From Bradyrhizobium sp. (GTDB taxonomy: Bacteria > Pseudomonadota > Alphaproteobacteria > Rhizobiales > Xanthobacteraceae): 27,165 nt of DNA. Positions 23,368-27,165 of this stretch are shown piece after piece (position 1 is the stretch's first letter; the number at the start of each line of letters is the position of its first letter). The notes beneath the pieces are model-generated. The model was not told the origin of the DNA. It did no database searches and worked only from the letters and a program-made list of their open reading frames with translations. Position numbers and translations under genes: made by a program. The stretch spans positions 1-27,165 of the forward strand of contig JAQGKC010000316.1 of NCBI GenBank assembly GCA_028290305.1. Reading direction: 5' to 3'.

Positions 23368-24624
23368 TCAGCAGGCCCGCAAGCTTTTAGTTGGTTCGCC
23401 GATCATTTCCGGCTGCCGCGCCAGCGAGACCGCCGGCGACATCAGGATCACCAGCGCCTGCGCGCCGAAGATCGCGACCGCGAAATAGAGGCACGCCTCG
23501 GCGCCGTAGAGGCCGCCGACGATCGCGCCAAGTACGGCGCCGACCGGGCGCGCGCCATAGCTCAGGATGTTGATCGCCGAAACACGGCCCAGCAGCCGCG
23601 GCGGCGTCACCGATTGCCGCAAGGTCGTGGTGCTGATCACCCACAGGATCGGACCGACCCCGAGCAGGAAGAAGCCGAGACCGGCGAGCAGGGGGCTCGG
23701 AACGAGTGTGGTCAGCGCCAGCACCGCGGCGGCGACGAAACCGGTCACGGGCCCGAGCGCGATCACGGTGCCGAATGCAAGCCGGCGCATCACCCTCGTT
23801 GCCGAGAGCGCGCCGACCACCATGCCGACGCCATACATCGCGAGCGTGGCGCCGACGCCGGTCGCCGACAATCCGAGACGACGCACCGCATAGGGAACGA
23901 ACACCGCGAGCACGAGGAACGACCCGGTGTTGAAGATGAACTGCGTAACGAATACCGGCCGCAGCAGCGCGTGCCGCAACACGAACAACGCGCCTTCTTT
24001 GATCTCCTGCAGTGGATGGCGTCGTGGCGCGGGTTCGCGGGCCGGCTCATAAATCCCCGACAGCAGCACCACCGCGATGACGGAAAGCGCTGCAGCGAAA
24101 CCAAATGCCGGCGCCGCGCCGACCCATCCGACCAGCACGCCGCCCAAGGCTGGTCCGCTGGCAAATGCAATGGTGCGCGCCAGTTCGATCCGCGCGTTCG
24201 CTGCGGGCAGCAAGTCAGGCGATACCAGGGACGGCACCAGCGCAGGCGCCGCCACGCTGTAGGCCACCGTTCCGCAGACCGCGACAAAGCCCAATAACGC
24301 GAGTAGGGGTAGCGTCAGCCCGTTCAACCAGATCAGGATCAGGATTCCGAGCAGCGCCGCGGCGCGCAAGCCTTCCGAGCCCGCCATCAGCCAGCGCCGC
24401 GAAATGCGGTCGGCAAGCAGGCCCGCGGGGATGGCGAACAGGATAAACGGCAGCGTCAGCGCGGTCTGCAACAGGCCGGTCTGGCCTTCACCGACGCCAA
24501 GCATGAGCACCGCAACGATTGGCGCGGCGGCGAGTGCGATCTGCTCGGCTGACTGTGCGGCGAGGTTGGACCAGGCCAGGCGGTTGAAGGTTGGCGGCAG
24601 CAAATCGTCTCGGTGTTGGGTCAT
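23368..24624 (-). CDS. MFS transporter (EntS/MFS_3-type exporter)
   Basis: From ATG 24624, with an aggaag ribosome site, the product is 418 aa with about 12 spans. The N-terminus (FNRLAWSNLAAQSAEQIALAAAPIVAVLML), the ADRISRRWLMAGSE loop and the degenerate second half (LRQSVTPPRLLGRVSAINILSYGARPVGAVLGA) are typical of the MFS_3/EntS-like group, which exports siderophores, macrolides or other small molecules. No siderophore genes are nearby, so the substrate is open. The frame extends to 24681, but the extra 19 residues have no ribosome site. It is followed by the double-hairpin repeat. Confidence 0.9.
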   Translation of the reverse strand: MTQHRDDLLPPTFNRLAWSNLAAQSAEQIALAAAPIVAVLMLGVGEGQTGLLQTALTLPFILFAIPAGLLADRISRRWLMAGSEGLRAAALLGILILIWLNGLTLPLLALLGFVAVCGTVAYSVAAPALVPSLVSPDLLPAANARIELARTIAFASGPALGGVLVGWVGAAPAFGFAAALSVIAVVLLSGIYEPAREPAPRRHPLQEIKEGALFVLRHALLRPVFVTQFIFNTGSFLVLAVFVPYAVRRLGLSATGVGATLAMYGVGMVVGALSATRVMRRLAFGTVIALGPVTGFVAAAVLALTTLVPSPLLAGLGFFLLGVGPILWVISTTTLRQSVTPPRLLGRVSAINILSYGARPVGAVLGAIVGGLYGAEACLYFAVAIFGAQALVILMSPAVSLARQPEMIGEPTKSLRAC

Positions 24625-24890
24625 GATTGCTTCCTGTGCGCTGTTCTCAGCACCATGGAAGCCAAAGAGGTCCGTAGCCACCCGATTACCGATCCGGAAA
24701 CCTCGGGCGTGACAGGCCCGAACATTCCGGCGCCGCGCTCGCTCGCGCTTGGCTTTGTTAGCGAATTCAGCAGATCGTCGCGACCGACATCCGATCTCGG
24801 CTTGTGCTCCACGGTCGCGGTAAGCCGGCGGGCATGCCTTCTACCATTCGTGCCTTGACGGAGGTCAGGTAAGGCTGACCGGACTTTTCG

Positions 24891-25085
24891 TCAGCGTGCG
24901 GCGGCACGAAGCTTGTCTATGACGGCAGTCAAGTCCTGGTAGGTGACCGGCTTGGGAAGCTTTTGTATGAGCGGCCCGCCGCACTTTCGGACTTCCACGC
25001 TCTTCCCATCGCGAGCGTGAGTTACTTCATAACCCTGATATAACCAGGTCTTACCTTCGGTCCAGTTGGGCTTGGTCTTTTGCAC
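24891..25085 (-). CDS. Short hypothetical protein with GTG start
   Basis: I do not recognise the 64-aa product (VQKTKPNWTEGKTWLYQGYEV... to ...VIDKLRAAAR). A strong ribosome site (ggagg, about 6 bp upstream) decides for the GTG at 25085. The protein is soluble, basic at the N-terminus, with a short beta-rich start (TWLYQGYEVTHARDGKSVEVRKC) and a helical end (YQDLTAVIDKLRAA). One Cys is present and there is no signal peptide or membrane span. It is flanked by 266 bp with no convincing gene (24625-24890) and by the AT-rich leader of the next gene. Confidence 0.65.
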   Translation of the reverse strand: MQKTKPNWTEGKTWLYQGYEVTHARDGKSVEVRKCGGPLIQKLPKPVTYQDLTAVIDKLRAAAR

Positions 25086-25107
25086 CGTCGCCTCCGTATC
25101 CGTTGAC

Positions 25108-25137
25108 TATCGCTATGAGACCTATCGCTATGAGACC
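25108..25137. repeat. Perfect tandem duplication of 15 bp
   Basis: tatcgctatgagacc occurs twice head to tail (25108-25122 and 25123-25137), just upstream of the short GTG-start gene and at the left edge of the AT-rich region. It could be a slippage duplication or a pair of regulator half-sites. Confidence 0.8.
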
Positions 25138-25189
25138 GATGTCACATTGCGCCAATCAAATTGCACACCGCAGCGTCATCACGGCAACG

Positions 25190-25307
25190 CTACGCCATTT
25201 TAAATATTAAAAAAAATTAAATCCGTAAATATTGATTGCACAGATCATTCGATAGTACGCTCCGCACATATTGCATTGCTCTCCTCAGCAAACAAAAATA
25301 ACACAAC
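25190..25307 (+). promoter_or_regulatory. AT-rich leader upstream of the DMFase-like gene
   Basis: Strongly AT-rich compared with the rest of the window, with an A/T-only tract around 25197-25222 (ttttaaatattaaaaaaaat and following), and with no gene in it. Such tracts often hold promoters and sites for nucleoid proteins or MucR/Ros-type regulators. No clear ribosome site precedes the ATG at 25308 (acaaaaataacacaac). Confidence 0.45.
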
Positions 25308-27116
25308 ATGACATTGAACCCTATCGTTCTTGAAAATCAAAAACAGGGCACGGATCAGAGTGTATGGGATCTCAGCGGACCTGCCTCAACCAACATCGAG
25401 GGATTTGCCACCAGCATCAGCGTTAATAGCGGCGACCAGATCGGTTTCAAGATCAACACGGATTCGACGAACTACAGGATCGATATCTATCGTCTTGGAT
25501 ATTATGGCGGCCTTGGTGCTTGTTTCGTTGCAACACTTCAGCAGACCGCCGCGTCGATCCAGCCGCCGGTAGGCGGCGATCCCTCGCTCGGTTTATATGA
25601 TGCTGGAAACTGGAGTGTTTCCGCGACCTGGACCGTGCCCGCAACCGCGGTCTCTGGTGTCTATGTCGCGAAGCTGACGCGCCAGGACACGACCGCTGGC
25701 GAGAGCCACATTGTCTTCGTCGTCCGCAACGACGGCGCAACGCGGGATATTGTCTTCAAGACGTCCGATACGACATGGCATGCCTATAACGGCTGGGGCG
25801 GCGCCAATTTATACGGGGGCAACGCGACGGCGAGCCCTGACGGCCGTGCCTACAAGGTCAGCTACAATCGGCCGTTCGCCACGCGCGACGGCATCGGGAC
25901 GTTCGCTGGCCCGCAAGACTTTGTGTTTAGCGGGGAATATCCAGCGATACGTTGGCTGGAGCGAAACGGATACGACGTCGCTTACATCGCAAGCATCGAC
26001 GCGGAGCCAGGCAATACCCCGCTGACGAACTACAAGGTGTTCACGTCGGTCGGGCATGACGAATACTGGTCCGGAGATCTACGCGCGAGCGTAGAGGCCG
26101 CGCGTGACGCGGGCGTGCACCTCATCTTCATGAGCGGCAACGAGGTGTACTGGAAAACCCGGTGGGAGGCGGACAGCAACGCCACCCCGAACCGCACCCT
26201 TGTTTGCTACAAGGAAACCCACGCCACAGCCAAGATCGATCCAACTCCCGTGTGGACCGGAACCTGGCGTGATCCGAGCTTCAGTCCGCCCTCCGACGGT
26301 GGGCGCCCGGAAAATGCGCTGACCGGGACCATCTTCCAGGTGGATTCTTATCGGGGTGATACGATCACTATTCCACCCGATCTGGCTCAATTCAGGTTCT
26401 GGCGAAACACCGCGGTCCAGTCCGGTCAGACAAACGCTCTCGCTATTGGCATGCTGGGATATGAATGGGACGAAGCGCCGAACAACGGCTTCCGGCCTGG
26501 CGGACTGATCAACCTGTCATCGACGACACTCCAGGTGAGCACCTACTTGCTCGACTACGGTAATACCACCGGGGATGGGACCGCAACCCACAGTCTCACG
26601 CTCTATCGCGCGCCAAGCGGCGCGATCGTCTTCGGTACTGGGACGGTGTTCCTGTCGTTCGGTCTCGACACGATACACGATTATGCCAACGACGATCCGG
26701 ACACGATAATACCAACGCCCGTTGATCCCAATGTGCAGCAGGCCATGGTGAACCTGTTCGCGGATATGAGCGTCCAGCCGCAGACGCTGCAATCGGACCT
26801 CGTCGCTGCGACGGCATCCACGGACCATAATCCGCCGGTCTCCACGATTTCCGCACCTCTCGCAGGCGCGAGCCTCGTGCAACAGCAGCCAGTGACCATC
26901 TCCGGCTCAGCGAGCGATACCGGCGGACTGGTCGCCGTTGTCGAGGTTTCGACCGATGGCGGAACGACCTGGAATCCTGCCACTGGCACGACAAGCTGGA
27001 CTTTCACGTGGTGGCCGCTACTCCCCGGAAGCTTCACGATCAAGTCCCGCGCCGTCGACGACAGTATCAACATGGAAACGCCCGCCGCCACACTGGCAGG
27101 CTTTCTCAATGTTTGA
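25308..27116 (+). CDS. N,N-dimethylformamidase beta-subunit-like protein with C-terminal Ig-like domain
   Basis: A 602-aa protein. Residues about 1-140 form a beta-rich domain (VNSGDQIGFKINTDSTNYRI, then GVYVAKLTRQDTTAGESHIVFVVR). Residues about 145-490 resemble the C-terminal catalytic-type domain of the DMFase large subunit (SYNRPF, EYPAIRWLERNGYDVAYI, SVGHDEYWS, MSGNEVYWKTRWE, LGYEWDE). Tyr253, Tyr281 and Glu386 in these conserved boxes are candidates for the two-Tyr/one-Glu iron site known from DMFase, but spacing differs and this is only a suggestion. Residues about 508-602 are an Ig-like repeat (PPVSTISAPLAGASL... EVSTDGGTTWNPATG). There is no N-terminal signal peptide, although Ig-like domains usually mean an extracellular protein. 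The real substrate is unknown; amidase function is inferred from family only. Confidence 0.8.
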   Translation: MTLNPIVLENQKQGTDQSVWDLSGPASTNIEGFATSISVNSGDQIGFKINTDSTNYRIDIYRLGYYGGLGACFVATLQQTAASIQPPVGGDPSLGLYDAGNWSVSATWTVPATAVSGVYVAKLTRQDTTAGESHIVFVVRNDGATRDIVFKTSDTTWHAYNGWGGANLYGGNATASPDGRAYKVSYNRPFATRDGIGTFAGPQDFVFSGEYPAIRWLERNGYDVAYIASIDAEPGNTPLTNYKVFTSVGHDEYWSGDLRASVEAARDAGVHLIFMSGNEVYWKTRWEADSNATPNRTLVCYKETHATAKIDPTPVWTGTWRDPSFSPPSDGGRPENALTGTIFQVDSYRGDTITIPPDLAQFRFWRNTAVQSGQTNALAIGMLGYEWDEAPNNGFRPGGLINLSSTTLQVSTYLLDYGNTTGDGTATHSLTLYRAPSGAIVFGTGTVFLSFGLDTIHDYANDDPDTIIPTPVDPNVQQAMVNLFADMSVQPQTLQSDLVAATASTDHNPPVSTISAPLAGASLVQQQPVTISGSASDTGGLVAVVEVSTDGGTTWNPATGTTSWTFTWWPLLPGSFTIKSRAVDDSINMETPAATLAGFLNV

Positions 27117-27165
27117 TTCGCTTACAGTATCGGTCTTTGCGGTCGCAGTGGTCGTCGCCGGAGCT
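27109..27165 (+). CDS. Start of a further gene, cut by the window end
   Basis: ATG 27109 opens a frame that runs to the last base (19 codons). It begins MFDSLTVSVFAVAVVVAGA, a hydrophobic stretch fitting a signal anchor or first membrane helix. It overlaps the end of the DMFase-like gene by 8 bp, which would couple the two genes. Too short to identify. Confidence 0.5.
   Translation, partial: MFDSLTVSVFAVAVVVAGA

Noticed and set aside
22948..24297. 449-codon + strand frame over the two MFS genes
   Set aside because: Its product is Arg/His-rich low-complexity sequence typical of antisense GC-rich DNA, and it crosses a palindromic repeat and two real genes on the other strand.
24625..24890. 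Short frames on both strands upstream of the second MFS gene
   Set aside because: No ribosome site, no family resemblance, and composition typical of non-coding shadow frames.
1..27165. Stop-codon reassignment or programmed readthrough to explain the internal stops
   Set aside because: TAA, TAG and TGA all end intact genes in this window, the internal stops include both TAG and TAA, and indels also occur, so error or mutation is simpler.
1..27165. CRISPR arrays, tRNA or rRNA genes, insertion sequences
   Set aside because: I saw no regularly spaced repeats, no tRNA or rRNA-like sequence and no transposase gene while reading both strands; a dedicated covariance-model search was not possible here.

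Overview
The window looks like chromosomal DNA of an alphaproteobacterium of the Bradyrhizobium type (Nitrobacteraceae). Three things suggest this: high-GC coding sequence, the conserved core order rsh-pdxJ-acpS-lepB-rnc-era-(small membrane protein)-recO-(PilZ)-parC, and intergenic palindromic elements of the 'gtcattccggg...cccggaatgac' and 'cgtcatgcccgg...ccggccatgacg' kind that I recall as dispersed repeats in Bradyrhizobium. The taxon is inferred from the sequence alone.

Layout. 1-9770 is a co-oriented housekeeping block on the + strand: stringent response (rsh, cut by the window edge), vitamin B6 (pdxJ), carrier-protein activation (acpS), signal peptidase (lepB), RNase III (rnc), ribosome-assembly GTPase (era), a four-helix membrane protein, recO, a PilZ protein and topoisomerase IV subunit A (parC). 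9848-12450 holds a CDF metal exporter, an exported metallo-beta-lactamase-fold hydrolase, a RidA-family protein and a small membrane protein. 12537-18543 is an arsenic/metal resistance region with two divergent arms. The minus arm is arsR1, an FAD/NAD(P) oxidoreductase with a Cys-rich tail, and an MFS exporter. The plus arm is arsR2, an aquaporin (AqpS-like) and arsC. A Tat-type multicopper oxidase faces this arm. 18672-20515 carries a 70-aa protein divergent from a PadR regulator and chrA (chromate). 20700-24624 has a broken class III cyclase gene and two drug-type MFS genes. 25308 to the end encodes a 602-aa protein of the N,N-dimethylformamidase beta-subunit-like family with a C-terminal Ig-like domain, preceded by an AT-rich leader and overlapping the start of another gene.

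How the genes fit together. ArsC would reduce arsenate to arsenite, which could leave through the aquaporin. The FAD enzyme and the MFS protein would form a second redox/efflux route under arsR1. No ArsB or Acr3 is present. A 9-bp word, ATTTCGATA (read on the minus strand), lies in the same orientation just upstream of arsR1, the FAD enzyme and the multicopper oxidase, which suggests one regulon.

The sequence contains five reading-frame breaks: in-frame stops in rsh (93-95), parC (7943-7945) and the cyclase (21154-21156), a +1 shift in the cyclase near 20919, and a missing G in a G-run that separates a perfect Tat signal from the multicopper oxidase. Two of the genes are normally indispensable, so sequence error is a leading explanation for at least part of this; the alternative is a strain with real lesions.
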